Below, piece after piece: positions 12,433-22,434 of a stretch of DNA of 64,000 nt (positions are counted from its first letter, which is position 1; every line of letters starts with the position of its first letter). The notes beneath the pieces were generated by a model. It worked only from the letters and a program-made list of their open reading frames with translations. It did not search any database and was not told where the DNA came from. Position numbers and translations under genes: made by a program. The DNA is from Toxonevra muliebris (Eukaryota; Arthropoda; Insecta; Diptera; Pallopteridae). The stretch is taken from the NCBI GenBank assembly GCA_963691655.1, contig OY829330.1, forward strand, positions 2,852,001-2,916,000, read 5' to 3'.

Positions 12433-14688
12433 TGATCATTAGAGTGCCATTAACTTTCGAAAGTCGGAAAATTTTCAACGGCACCCCCTCGATGGGTTAA
12501 AAAAATAATTTGTGTAAAATTTCAGGTCAATTGGATAAGGGGGAGTGGTGCCCCAAGAGCCCCAAAATTTGGAAAAAATGGTTTTTGTGCAGAAAATTCA
12601 TATTTGATTGTTTATATCTCAGATATTTTTAGTTTTAGATAAAAACTGTTTTCGCAAAATTTATAGATCTATGAAAGAGGAATAATTCATTCATATAAAT
12701 TTTTTCGGTATTCCTAATAACTATTGAATAAAAGAAAAAATAAGCTGAAATTACCCGATTAAATCTAGTAAGTTTTACAAATGTAAACAACTGCTAAAAA
12801 AAAAGGATGTAACACGTGCATCATCGGAATATGAAACCAATTTTTTCTGTCCAAAAGTGGGCTGAGAAATGTTTATCTATCAAAATGAACGTCGAGTAAC
12901 TTGAAAAACTCGCTAGCTCTCGAAAGTTGTAGTGACCCTATTCATAAATTTATAAAGAAAAAGTTACAAACGAGGTGAATGTTCCAGTAATTATGCCAGT
13001 CCTGTAATTGGTAAAAATTTTATTAATAATGTTTTTTTGGTATACTTTTTTGGGTCTTTCTGTCTTTTTGTTTCTAGCAAACACGGACTGAAATTATAAA
13101 ATTTAAATTCTAAATTCGAAAATCAATGTTTGCAATTGCGAAAATAAATACGATGATACATTTAATGGACCATACCAAACGCCAGAAGATTATGCTTAAT
13201 GGAAAAGGACGACTTAGAACTAAAGATTGTCTCCCAAAATTTTGGAGTTTATACGAAATTTTCTTGTTTCTCAAAACATTAAACGCATTTTTTTCTAAAT
13301 GTTGCTTTCTTAAAAATCTTTCAACCTTTCAAGGTGAAATTGGTATACACATTATTCTGATGACTACATTTCTAAAAAATACACAAATTAATTACAATTT
13401 ATATGGCAAAAAATTCCCAATTTTTTCGAACCAATTTTTTGTAAACGCTCTTCAAACTTAAGAACTCTCAATTTAAAATGTTTGTCCTAGTACTACTAGA
13501 TATAAAAAGTTAAAAAAAGTAATATGAAATTTAAAGAGTAGTCGAGTCTTTGCAAATTTAGGAAAAATAGTTCTAATTTTTTGGCAATGCTATTTTGAAT
13601 TTTTCCAGCGCCAGATGATGCTACGCGTTAGATTTACAGACAGAGGTGGATAGGCGAAACAGTGTTCATAAATTTTTCATTCCTATTTTTAAAATTAATT
13701 CAAAATCGCAAGGAAATGCTTATCAAAACTACATTTTGCAGTGTTATTTATATTATTATGGAGATTTTTAATGAAAATCACATGCCTTTCTATTTCCCAA
13801 TTTCGTCAGTATTTCCCTACTTACTCTTTTTGCAAATTTAATAGCTTTTAGCGAGCCATCGTCACTACTAGTCAATAGATAGTCAAGCAACCAAAAAATC
13901 ACTTGATATTGTGTTTACTACCTCTAAGGTAGTCGCTAACTGCCGACTATCTCCTAAAGAGATATCGGAACGGCTCAAGGTACACCGGTATTGGGTACGA
14001 GGGCACAAGGACATTCCAGGCAATTGTAATTACCTTTTTCTCACATAACCCTATTAGCAACGTAGTGGTAATAATTACTGGGCATTGTCTGTTTGGTTAA
14101 CATGTCAATACATTACGAGTGCCCACAAACGACTTTTTAGGAGCTGGCTGGATGAGGAAAAGGAAACGGCCTTTCACCTCCTCTGCAATTGTCAGGTTCA
14201 CTGTTCTTCCACAATCCAGCTGATCTCGAATCTTGATTAATTTTTATTTTGATAATGCAGGTGTTACTATGTTTTTTTTAGCGAATAAGTAAAAAAAAGC
14301 AGTTGTGCGGTCATTTGTACATTCGTAAAACTTGCTAGATTTAATCGGGTAATTTCAGCTCATTTTTTTCTTTTATTCAATAGTCATTTGGAATACCGAA
14401 AATTATATGAATGAATTATTCCTCTTTGATAGATCTATAAATTTTATTAAAACAGTTTTTATGTATAATGAAAAATGTTTGAGATATAAACAATCAAATA
14501 TGAATTTTGTGCACAAAAATCGTTTTTTCCAAATTTTGGAGCTCTTGGGGCACCACTTCCTCTTATCCAATTGACCTGAAATTTTATACAGATAATTTTT
14601 TGAGTAAAACGAACCGATCGAGGGGGTGCCATCAATAGATTTTTCAAAAAAAAATTTCTCCATATAGCTTAATGGCACCCTAATGACC
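12433..14688. mobile_element. Transposon with about 355 bp terminal inverted repeats
   Basis: Positions 12433-12790 match the reverse complement of 14316-14688 along almost the whole length, with about 10-15 percent divergence and a few indels. The ends read GRTCATTAGRGTGCCATTAA. The 1.5 kb between the arms has no intact transposase. It contains a 111-codon frame of unknown nature (13126-13461) and a LINE RNase H relic (13950-14225). It is a foldback-like or long-TIR non-autonomous DNA element. Target duplication is not evident. Confidence 0.7.
13950..14225 (+). pseudogene. LINE RNase H / C-terminal zinc-motif relic
   Basis: Broken frames read in the style of RYWVRGHKDIPGNC, the RNase H WVPGH..I.GN block of I-group LINEs. 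About 150 bases downstream comes RSWLDEEKETAFHLLCNCQ, the cysteine/histidine block that follows RNase H. Several frameshifts separate the blocks. The relic lies inside the long-TIR element, so it was inserted into or captured by it. Confidence 0.5.
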
Positions 14689-14844
14689 ACATTCGTAATA
14701 TATAATAATGTCTTCTGTGTGTTTGCATGTTTTATATTCAACTATGTCGGTATTTGTTTTTTGTTGTATATTTATGTTTTTCCACCATACCGATAAAAAA
14801 AAAAATATTGAAAAAAGAAATAATAAAGTGGACCAAACCACTTC

Positions 14845-14935
14845 AAGTGGGATTTGAACCCACTGTTCCACAACTATTTCTCCTATATCCACTTCTTCAC
14901 CTTTCCTCCTAAGCAACTCATCTACATACCACTAT
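14845..14935 (-). mobile_element. tRNA-like SINE head
   Basis: The minus strand carries gtgggttcaaatcccact, a good box B, after a box A-like stretch (tagtggtatgtagatgag). It resembles the head at 12328-12425. The body is not recognisable. Confidence 0.4.
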
Positions 14936-15104
14936 AAAATACTGTGATCAAATTAGTAATATGTAGTTACATCCATGCAAATGAAAAAGCACACATTCTT
15001 TTCTGCTTTGTGTTTGTGTAGAAATAAAAAATCTTTGCTTTTGATTCTAGGAAAAACAAATAATAACAAAAGTAAGGGCAACAAATTTTGAATATAAAAA
15101 TGCA

Positions 15105-15175
15105 TTTGAGGAATTGTGGTGGGTTCCGAAACGGCCGTTTGATTTGCCTGCCCTTTATACATTGTTGCGACTTAG
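15105..15175 (-). repeat. Remnant of the 44-50 kb foldback family
   Basis: The stretch gaggaattgtggtgggttcc through acggccgtttgatttgcctg matches the core of the foldback repeats at 44250-44290, 44740-44780 and 50355-50400. Only about 70 bases remain. Confidence 0.5.
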
Positions 15176-15689
15176 TCACTTTGACAAAAAAATTACATCA
15201 TCTAAGCCCGTTAACAAACCTTTAACTGTTAAGTATGAATGAAGTAAAGTCAACTATGGAATATGAACAACTAGATTTCAGTTTCATAGTCTCTAATAAT
15301 AATAATCACTATTCTGCAAATGGAAACTTTTGAAAACGAGCAGAGACGGGAAAAATGCACTTAGGGTAATGAGGGGTCGCTGAGTCCGAATTCGTAGTCC
15401 GTTTTGCTATGTTACGTTACAATTTTTTTTTTATTGATATCAAAATTTTTAAATTTGAAAAAAATTAAAAATAATTCAGTTCATATTTTTTTTCGTTAAA
15501 ACATCCATTTTTACAAAAAAAAATTTTAAATTTTTTTTATTTTTGAACTATAAAAATTTGTTTTAAAATTAATTTTTTTTTAATTAATTAATTTTTTCGT
15601 AATTTTTTCCAAGTTTTCAAATTCAAATTTTTTCACAATTCCCAGTAGTCGGCATCAAATATATATATTATATTACGCGTCTTATGTTG

Positions 15690-17000
15690 CTATATAAAAT
15701 CGGAATATAAATGACTGAGATATAGATGTTGAAAGTTAAATTTCTGTGTGATTTTTAAGAAATTTTCACACAGGTAGTGGGCTAAGTTATCTTTCTCACA
15801 AAAAGCAATTACAAAATCTGAAGTTTTATTCTTTTAATCGATAGAGCATTTCAATACAAAAATTTTAAGCATAAAACGATAGCAATTGGATGACAATGAA
15901 AATGACAATGTAAGATGTATTCAAGGATTGAGTAAAAATAAAATATTCTCGAATACTCGAAATTTTTCTCAAAATTCATTCTGCTGTAGAAAATGATGAG
16001 CCACCACTTGAACTTTTCAAATTTTTCGCCGTCGGGTCTTCCCTGATCATGAACCAGCAGTGGTCTGCCATCATGCCCTCATCCCTGAAACTTTGATATC
16101 GTCTTTGGATTTCAGCCATATCTTGGTGGAACCATTCGCCCTGCTCGCCAATTTCTGCACCCAGATTTGATAGAAAGAAGTCGAAATGGCTGAATAAAAA
16201 TTGCATCTTGGGAGGCATATTCGCATCTGAATTTTCGGAATTAAATTTATTTATCGTTGAATAAATGAATAAGGAATCAACTTTCAATTTACCGTAAATC
16301 AAACTTACCAATATCATTGTATTTTTCCAACATTACGTCGATAAGTTGGGCATGATTGGCACTTTTATAATTTCTCAAAAAATTTTGAACAACATTCGGA
16401 AATGCTTCCCATGCTACTCGTTTTGACTCACTCAAACATTCAGTAATACAGCATCGTCAAACAATTTGCGGATTTGAGGTTCAACGAATACGTCCGCTTT
16501 GATTTTTTGTAATGACAATTTCGGAAACCCTCTTTGTAATGATTTCATTGCGCTAGCGTTATTTTGCAACGCTCTAACGAAATTCTTCATGAGACCAAAC
16601 ATGATGAGGAGGGGCGAAGAATGATTTGATTTTTATCGACAAGTGCATCGTTAATAATATTGTGGCCCCGGAAGTATGTTGGTTTCGCTGCGGCCAAACA
16701 TATTGAGAATAATAGTGTGCATGAAAATTTCGAGTTTTCGAGAATATTTTACTTTTACTCAATACTTGAATACTTTGTCATTTTTGATCCGATTGCTATA
16801 ATTTTTGTAAGAAAATGGTCTATCGATTAAAAAATTAAAATTTTGTGATTACTTTTTGTGAGAAAGAAAACATAGTCCACGACTTGTGTGAAAATTTCTC
16901 AAAAATCACACCAAAATTTAACTTTCATCATCTATATCTCAGTCATTTATAATCCAACATCAATCAACAAACTTGGCAGCATCAAACGCTTAATTTAATT
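15690..17000. mobile_element. Long-TIR element carrying an arthropod repeat-family ORF (copy 1)
   Basis: Positions 15690-15976 (tcggaatataaatgactgag through actcgaaatttttctca) match the reverse complement of about 16723-16985, giving inverted arms of about 270 bases around a coding core. Related sequence extends to about 17215. A second copy lies at 33090-33496 plus 36547-37790. The arms contain no genes. Because the core is an exon-intron coding segment, this may be a DNA transposon encoding that protein or one that captured it. Confidence 0.65.
15976..16640 (-). pseudogene. Uncharacterised arthropod repeat-family protein, decayed copy
   Basis: The upstream part reads MFGLMKNFVRALQNNASAM, then KADVFVEPQIRKLFDDA, a TGA, then KRVAWEAFPNVVQNFLRNYK and HAQLIDVMLEKYNDI to a GTAAG donor at 16308. 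An 82-base intron (16227-16308) ends in tcag. The next exon reads MPPKMQFLFSHFDFFLSNLG, EQGEWFHQDMAEIQRRYQ and MMADHCWFMIREDP. The split Asp codon joins in frame. I recognise this block order (GLMKNFVKA, GPQIRKL, HFLxSHLDFF, EQGERFHQD, ADYCW) from many unnamed arthropod proteins present in multiple genomic copies. Function is unknown to me. The in-frame stop and frame slips mark it as a pseudogene. Confidence 0.65.
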
Positions 17001-17089
17001 ATATTTCCTATAACATATAACTGAGATCGGTAGAAGCTAAAAGTAATGAGATATTAGCCTGTAAATGAAACTGTAACCTGAAAAACAGT

Positions 17090-17215
17090 TATTTTGTCAT
17101 ATCTCGAAAACTTACCCATAGAAAAAAAAATTAATGTGATTTTCGTGTTCAGCGACCTCGAGTTAGTTTAGAAAACATACTTTGGTTCATGCTATATTTT
17201 CACTGTATTCCAGTG
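17090..17215. repeat. Arm extension shared in inverse orientation with 33090-33245
   Basis: Sequence around ttttgtcatatctcgaaaac, the acttacccatagaaaaa word and the ttcagcgacctcgagttag word is found inverted at about 33095-33240. It therefore belongs to the same element family but lies outside the better conserved arms of copy 1. Confidence 0.5.
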
Positions 17216-17285
17216 TAATCAACTAAATTAAAGGCTTATAAGTGCGTAAAGGTACGTAAACGAGCTTTTTTTACGGTAAATCAAG

Positions 17286-17640
17286 ATGGGGGTGCTTGGC
17301 GAATTTCATTCACAGATTCTTATTTTACCCGACAAGACCTACAAGAAAAATAGTATCACTTCCCAGGTATTTCAATTTCATTCTTTTTTGTATCACTGTG
17401 TTATTAAAAACAATACAAGCGAGACTTCAATGTCACCAACTTTTGCGAAGCAACTATATTTTCCAAAACCATCAAGTTCTGCACAACCCACAATAAAAAT
17501 CAAGTCCCCAAGTGCTATATCTACTCTTACATGGAGAAAGCATATGCAGTCAAATGAAAATGAAAAAATAAGTAAAGTTGAAGCTGTACAAAAATTAAAA
17601 TTGGAACGCCAAAAAAAAGAAGAATGAAAAAGAAACCAGG
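17286..17640 (+). pseudogene. Lysine-rich ORF with a possible intron, probably transposon-derived
   Basis: A 113-codon frame includes SPTFAKQLYFPKPSSSAQ and PSAISTLTWRKHMQSNENEK, ending in a charged Lys/Glu tail. A possible donor (cccag|gtattt at about 17366) and an acceptor near 17420 could splice a short AT-rich segment. The MITE at 17689 begins shortly after the Lys-rich tail. I do not recognise the family with confidence; the style resembles proteins encoded by repeat elements rather than a host gene. Confidence 0.3.
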
Positions 17641-17688
17641 CCTGCAAAACGTTAAAAAAGAAAACAAAGACAAGTATGTGGTACTTGC

Positions 17689-18137
17689 CATGGTAGAAGT
17701 ATTTAGAGGTAGATGCATTTTCTCAAAAAGTAGCCATTTTGAATTTTTGACAAGCAAGAGGAAAATTTTAGAGATGCATTTTTTGAAATGGGAACAAAAG
17801 AGTGAGTTAGTAATAGATTGTTAATACTACTTTTATTACTTAGTACTAAATGATAAATTACATTTTTTAATAAAAAAAGTATAAATAATGTTATTTAAAT
17901 TTGTTTTCTTTATTAGCAAATACCTTGAACATGTTTAGTGCTAAAAAATAAAATAAAAAGCAGCAACTAATTCTCCCTATGTACATGCAATACTATGTAA
18001 ATTATTTTCTTATAAATTCTCACTTAAAAATTTCAATATGAAAATACAACTCTGTTGCAAAAAGAAGAATAGTATCAAAACAAATGCTTTCCCAATTGTC
18101 AAAGTTCATCTTACTTTCTTAATTCTTTTGCCATGGT
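17689..18137 (+). repeat. MITE, about 450 bp, copy 1
   Basis: The ends are inverted copies of CATGGTAGAAGTATTTAGA-like sequence (left catggtagaagtatttagag, right cttaattcttttgccatg). The whole element is present again in inverse orientation at 27833-28290. There is no coding capacity. Confidence 0.65.
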
Positions 18138-19078
18138 GCTTGTGATGAAGATTTGATTTCAAAAACCTAACATAAAACGGATTCAAATGGATTTCGTATA
18201 CGAAGAGTGTAATGGCCAAAATACCCAAGTTCGTACAAAATATTTTTTATTTTATGAAATGTGAGAGAATTTCAAAGATCTCACTTATATAAATATAATA
18301 ATTATGTAAATAACTTTCAGTTAAATAAATATAAAATTTAATTTCTTTAGAATTCTATTTTTTCTTTAACAAAAAATATGCCATGCCGATTATAGGATCA
18401 TCACATGCCGAATATTGGAAAATGCATGCTGACTACTAGCAAATACGATTCATTTTATAAAATATATAAATTAGTGATACTTATAAAATAATTTTTTGAA
18501 AAAAGTGAATTAAAACTAAAATAATAAACTTTATTGAAATAGAATGTATATTTGTCAACTCAATACCATGTTTACATACGTACAGATACCAGTTTAAAAA
18601 GAAAAAAAGTTAAACTGCCGGCTAATGGAACACTGACCCTTCAAGTTGTACGCAACTATTTCGCGGAATACCCCATTATATGAAGCGTACGTCCCGCTTG
18701 AAACGTATTAATTTCAATTTATTATTTGAACCTCCGATCTAAATGTAGTAGAAAATGCCATCATAGAACACATACATCTTTCATTTAAGTATATTAAAAC
18801 TGACTTCAAATCACAATTGACTCCAAGTAACTTCATAGCGCTTCAATTGTATTTAAGTGAGGTAGAAAGCTGAAAAAAATTGCACTAAACTACTACAGAA
18901 ATGGCCGCTTGAAAAAAAAATAGCACTTTTTAATTAAATTTCATAAAGCTCGAAAACCTCAAGTCGGATTACTAAGATCATAAATTTTTGGAACTTCGAC
19001 GTCATTTTCGATTTCAGCGGCTCAAAATATATATAGGAAAAATAACAATAGAAGTAATTAAAAAAACGAAACTTTCAC
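18138..19078. other. AT-rich intergenic DNA
   Basis: The part at about 18920-19030 (aatttcataaagctcgaaaacctc, in two words) is a diverged copy of about 43130-43215. Otherwise no gene or defined repeat was seen. Confidence 0.35.
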
Positions 19079-19276
19079 TCGGGAGTTTGTGGGTTCGATT
19101 CCCGTCTTGATCTGTCAGTTAATTCTCATAACCTTCTTATATTCACTGTCGATATGAAGTGAATGAGAATTATAAGAAAGTGTACAAGTAAAACTCTTGG
19201 TAGGCAAGGAAAAACCAACCACGTGATAACCAATTGCCACTCCGCCGTTCGGAACCGGCGTTAAATTGTAGGTGTC
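19079..19276 (+). mobile_element. tRNA-derived SINE (family A), 5'-truncated
   Basis: It starts at the end of the tRNA-like head (box B gggttcgattcccg) and continues through the family body and the CCGTTCGGAACCGGCGTTAA core. It stops before the CTAACC tail, where the next SINE begins at 19284. Confidence 0.7.
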
Positions 19277-19283
19277 AAACCAT

Positions 19284-19482
19284 CTCCTCTGTGGTCTAAT
19301 GGCAGCGTGCAAGACTCATGTCTTCGAAAACCCGGGTTTGATTCTCGGCTAAGGTATCGTTTCTTATCTATCTTTTTTTCTCTCTTCCTTTTTTTTTCAT
19401 AACCTTGGACTTTGGTACAAAAGATCTTATAGGTCGCAGTGACTGACTTTCGGGTCGTCCCAAATTCAAATAATAATAACTC
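19284..19482 (+). mobile_element. tRNA-derived SINE (family B) with LINE-type tail
   Basis: The head has box A TGGTCTAATGG and box B GGTTTGATTCT at normal tRNA spacing, followed by a T-rich body. The 3' part (ggtacaaaagatcttatagg, then tcgcagtgactgac and a TAA-rich end) matches the 3' end of the LINE at 27043-27120 read on the minus strand. A second copy is at 29801-29945. The tail match indicates that this LINE type mobilises the SINE. Confidence 0.75.
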
Positions 19483-19589
19483 AAAAAACGAACAACTCTA
19501 ACATACATATATATGGGACGTTTAATTTCAACCGGCCCAAAGCTCTTCCCAAAATTGTAAGCAATAGAAATTAACATATTATATGTTGT

Positions 19590-20010
19590 TATATTATTTA
19601 TTATTTTAAGGTTATTATTTAAATACTTTAAGCTAAATTTCCAAAAATAATTTTTTTTTTAAAAGGTCGAAGTTATTGAAATTCTAATTTTAAACTTTTA
19701 CTTCCGGTTTGGTGCATAAAAAAAATTTTAATTTCTGGTCTGATTCCATTATTGAAAAGAACAGTAAATTTCCTATTTAAATTACCATGTTCAATATTTT
19801 ATTGTAAATTTGCTTAATTCTAAAAATTACTTTTGGAAAGTCCATATTTCAATTACGTCAATTCTTTAAAAACCCATAACTTGGCAAATAAACTTCTTAT
19901 AAAAAAAAATTGTGTGCCCACATTCATATTTTCTACAGATTTAAATAAGCCGAATTTCAGAACCATACTTTTTTACGTTGTCCGCTTCACATGAAATGCC
20001 TCATATTCCA
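19590..20010 (+). repeat. Dispersed repeat, inverse copy at 47625-48040
   Basis: About 420 bases (with acttttacttccggtttggt and acccataacttggcaaataa as landmarks) recur in reverse orientation at 47625-48040 with moderate divergence. No coding potential. Ends and class are unclear. Confidence 0.6.
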
Positions 20011-20480
20011 CTTAAAAGATTTTATATTCACGAATAAGCGAATATAGTTAGCAATATCTTTCTAGAAAAGGTAAAAACACAACCAAAGCAGCCAGCCTGC
20101 TATACCATTAAGAGCCGGAACAGAATCAGAGACAAAACACTGTCGTTCCTCTCTCGTCGACAAAAACTGAGAGCATGTCCGAAATTAAGCGTTTGTCGAT
20201 TGTCAAAAAATAAAACATTACTTTCTGCTTTATGGTTTTTGTTTTCCATTATATTTTGCTTTCGCAACAATAAAATAAAATAATTAAGTTAGAAGAATTT
20301 TAGTCAATTGTGATTATTATTAAAATAGTGTAAATTGTTTATTTAGTGTACAAAATATATGAGTTGCTGGATATATCAAACAGGAGATGCTGGGTTTGCC
20401 CAGTGAATCTCACCCGAGAACAACGTTTTTTTAATACCTGTATGATGCAATTAGAATCGATGGACAATGATAATTTTTTC

Positions 20481-21150
20481 TCAAGCTTCCTCTTTTTTAA
20501 TTACATTTTTGTAATCTGGGTATTTTAAATTGAACAAATTCTTTAATTTCTTCTATTAATTTTTCATCTATATCCATCTTGTACAAAATTAAAACCGTTT
20601 TTTAATTCTAACAAATAAAACAGATAAAAGATAGTAAACATTGCAGAAAATAGCACTGAACATACCCAACCCTTAGCCAAAATATGGCAACACTGACAGC
20701 AATGACAGAATCGAATCGAAATCGTGAATCGACAATAGCTTTGATTCTATTCTGGCTCTCAAAGCTATTATCGTTTGACGATGTCGGCAAACAATAAAAT
20801 ACAAGTAAGTATGAAGAAGTCTAGAATGAAATCGTCGGTCGACAATCACTGGCGAACATTCGACAATTAAGACTCTATTAAATTTTTTCCTAATCGACAA
20901 GTTACTCTCTCAGTGTTGCCATATTTTAGCTAACGGTTGGGATTGTTCAGTGTTAAATTTTGCAATGTTTACTATCTTCTGACATTTATTTTGTTTTATT
21001 TGTTGGAATTCAAAAACGGTTTTAATATTCTACAAGATAGATATAGAGGAAAAATTAATAGAAAAAACTAAAAAATTTGATTTTTTGTTCAATTTAAAAT
21101 CACCAGATTACAAAAATGTAATAAAAAAGAGGAAGCTTGGGAGGAAATTG
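20481..21150. repeat. Inverted duplication around a MADF 5' segment
   Basis: Positions 20481-20700 match the reverse complement of about 20915-21150 (landmarks aagcttcctcttttttaatt and ttagccaaaatatggcaaca), separated by about 215 bases. The right arm contains the start of the MADF-like coding sequence, so the left arm is an antisense copy of it. Confidence 0.7.
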
Positions 21151-21711
21151 CAGATCGGGTCAATTCAAATAGAAAGTTTTAAATACATTTTTAAATTTAT
21201 ATTCAAAAACAATGGAAGAGCCTGCGAGACGTTCCCAAAAAAGTGAAGCAGGGAGAAGAGCAGCGCTCAGGAAATGCAGCACCAGAGACTAAGCGACCAT
21301 GGAAGTACTTCCATATGTTGAATTTCCTTGATGCGGTACAGAGTAGCAGAAAGTAAGTTGAATGTTGTTTGTTATACCCTACAACCAAGTTATGAGGAAA
21401 TTCAATTTGATCAGATGATTTGTTATAATTTACTATTATATTTTTTTCTTCACAGAACCTATGGAAATATCCCGGAGAAGGATGCTATAGATTTACCAGA
21501 AGATTTAGAATTGCCTGGAACATCGGACCAAAACTGTACACAATCACCGGAAATGCTCGATGATTCAATGAGCTGATGATTCTACAGCAAACCCACGTAA
21601 AAGGAAGCGCGACGATATGCAGGAAAAGCTTTCCAATTTTTTTGATATTGCGTCGCCGATTGTTCAGGGTGGCAATGAGTTATTTTACAAAACAGTATCA
21701 TTACACACAAA
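21050..21711 (+). pseudogene. MADF-domain gene, frameshifted
   Basis: Reading across frames gives IEEKLIEKTKKFDFLFNLK, SPDYKNVIKK, then (shifted one base) EEAWEEIADRVNSN, then WKSLRDVPKKVKQGEEQRSG and KRPWKYFHMLNFLDAVQSSR. A GTAAG donor at 21353 and a cttcacag acceptor at 21455 splice in frame to TYGNIPEKDAIDLPEDLELP. The Trp and Tyr/Phe spacing is that of a MADF domain, a Myb-like DNA-binding fold. In flies MADF proteins are either regulators or the second ORF of PIF/Harbinger transposons; the many repeats around it favour the latter. Frameshifts and a stop at about 21573 show decay. A Lys/Arg-rich tail follows in another frame to about 21711. Confidence 0.6.
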
Positions 21712-21842
21712 ATAGTATTAAGCAAACTAGTATATTTTGACAAAGAAACACTGCAACGAGCTGAAAGTAACCACTTCGACCGAGCACGGGAGAAAATGTT
21801 TCGTGTTCGTCGAACACCGAGCACCAATATAACCAGGCCTTA

Positions 21843-22431
21843 TGCAGGCTGCACACGATACAACGAGTTGTATAACATGACCATGTTGTACAACTCGTTG
21901 TATAGTGTGTAGCATGGTTGTGCGATCGATTTTCAAGTTGGTCCATAGGTTGGATGAAAATCAAAATATTTTAATTTTTGGTGGGCGGAGTTAACGATTG
22001 TACAACGAGTTGTATCGTTTGTAGCGAAGTTGTACAACTTCAACCGTTTTAGTTTCATTGTTTCATCAATTTTTATTGTTTTGATGAAAATGAGTGACAA
22101 AATGCCATTAATAGAAAATAATAAAACGACGTATAGAAGAGAATTAAAGAAAAAAGATGAAAGCAAAAGAAAAAGTAGTGCTCGGGCGGATAAAATTTGT
22201 GAGTTCAGCTTATGGCATTTCGACCCTCTAGAATTTCTCACTGATATTGAGTTGCCTCCTAATCCCATTCAATTCATACATTTTCCCACTAGGTTGTTTG
22301 CAATACGAAGAACATAGTAGTAATGAAATTGTACAACTCATTGTACAACGTGTTGGAAAGTGTGTATGAAAAAGCAGTTCAACTCATCGTCCTACGTGTT
22401 GTGCAACAGGTTGTATCGTGTGTAGCGTGCA
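21843..22431 (+). mobile_element. TTA-flanked PIF/Harbinger-like MITE with palindromic subterminal repeats
   Basis: The termini TGCAGGCTGCACACGATA and, inverted, TGCACGCTACACACGATA are bordered by TTA on both sides (21840-21842, 22432-22434), the target duplication of PIF/Harbinger elements. The near-palindrome TACAACGAGTTGTA or close variants occurs at least five times near the ends. The frame at 22030-22317 contains KICEFSLWHFDPLEFLTDIE, resembling the last helix of a MADF domain, so the element probably derives from an autonomous copy by internal deletion. Confidence 0.65.
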
Positions 22432-22434
22432 TTA

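Noticed and set aside
19284..19355. A functional tRNA gene
   Set aside because: Box A and box B are good, but the acceptor stem does not pair and it is followed by a SINE body and LINE-like tail.
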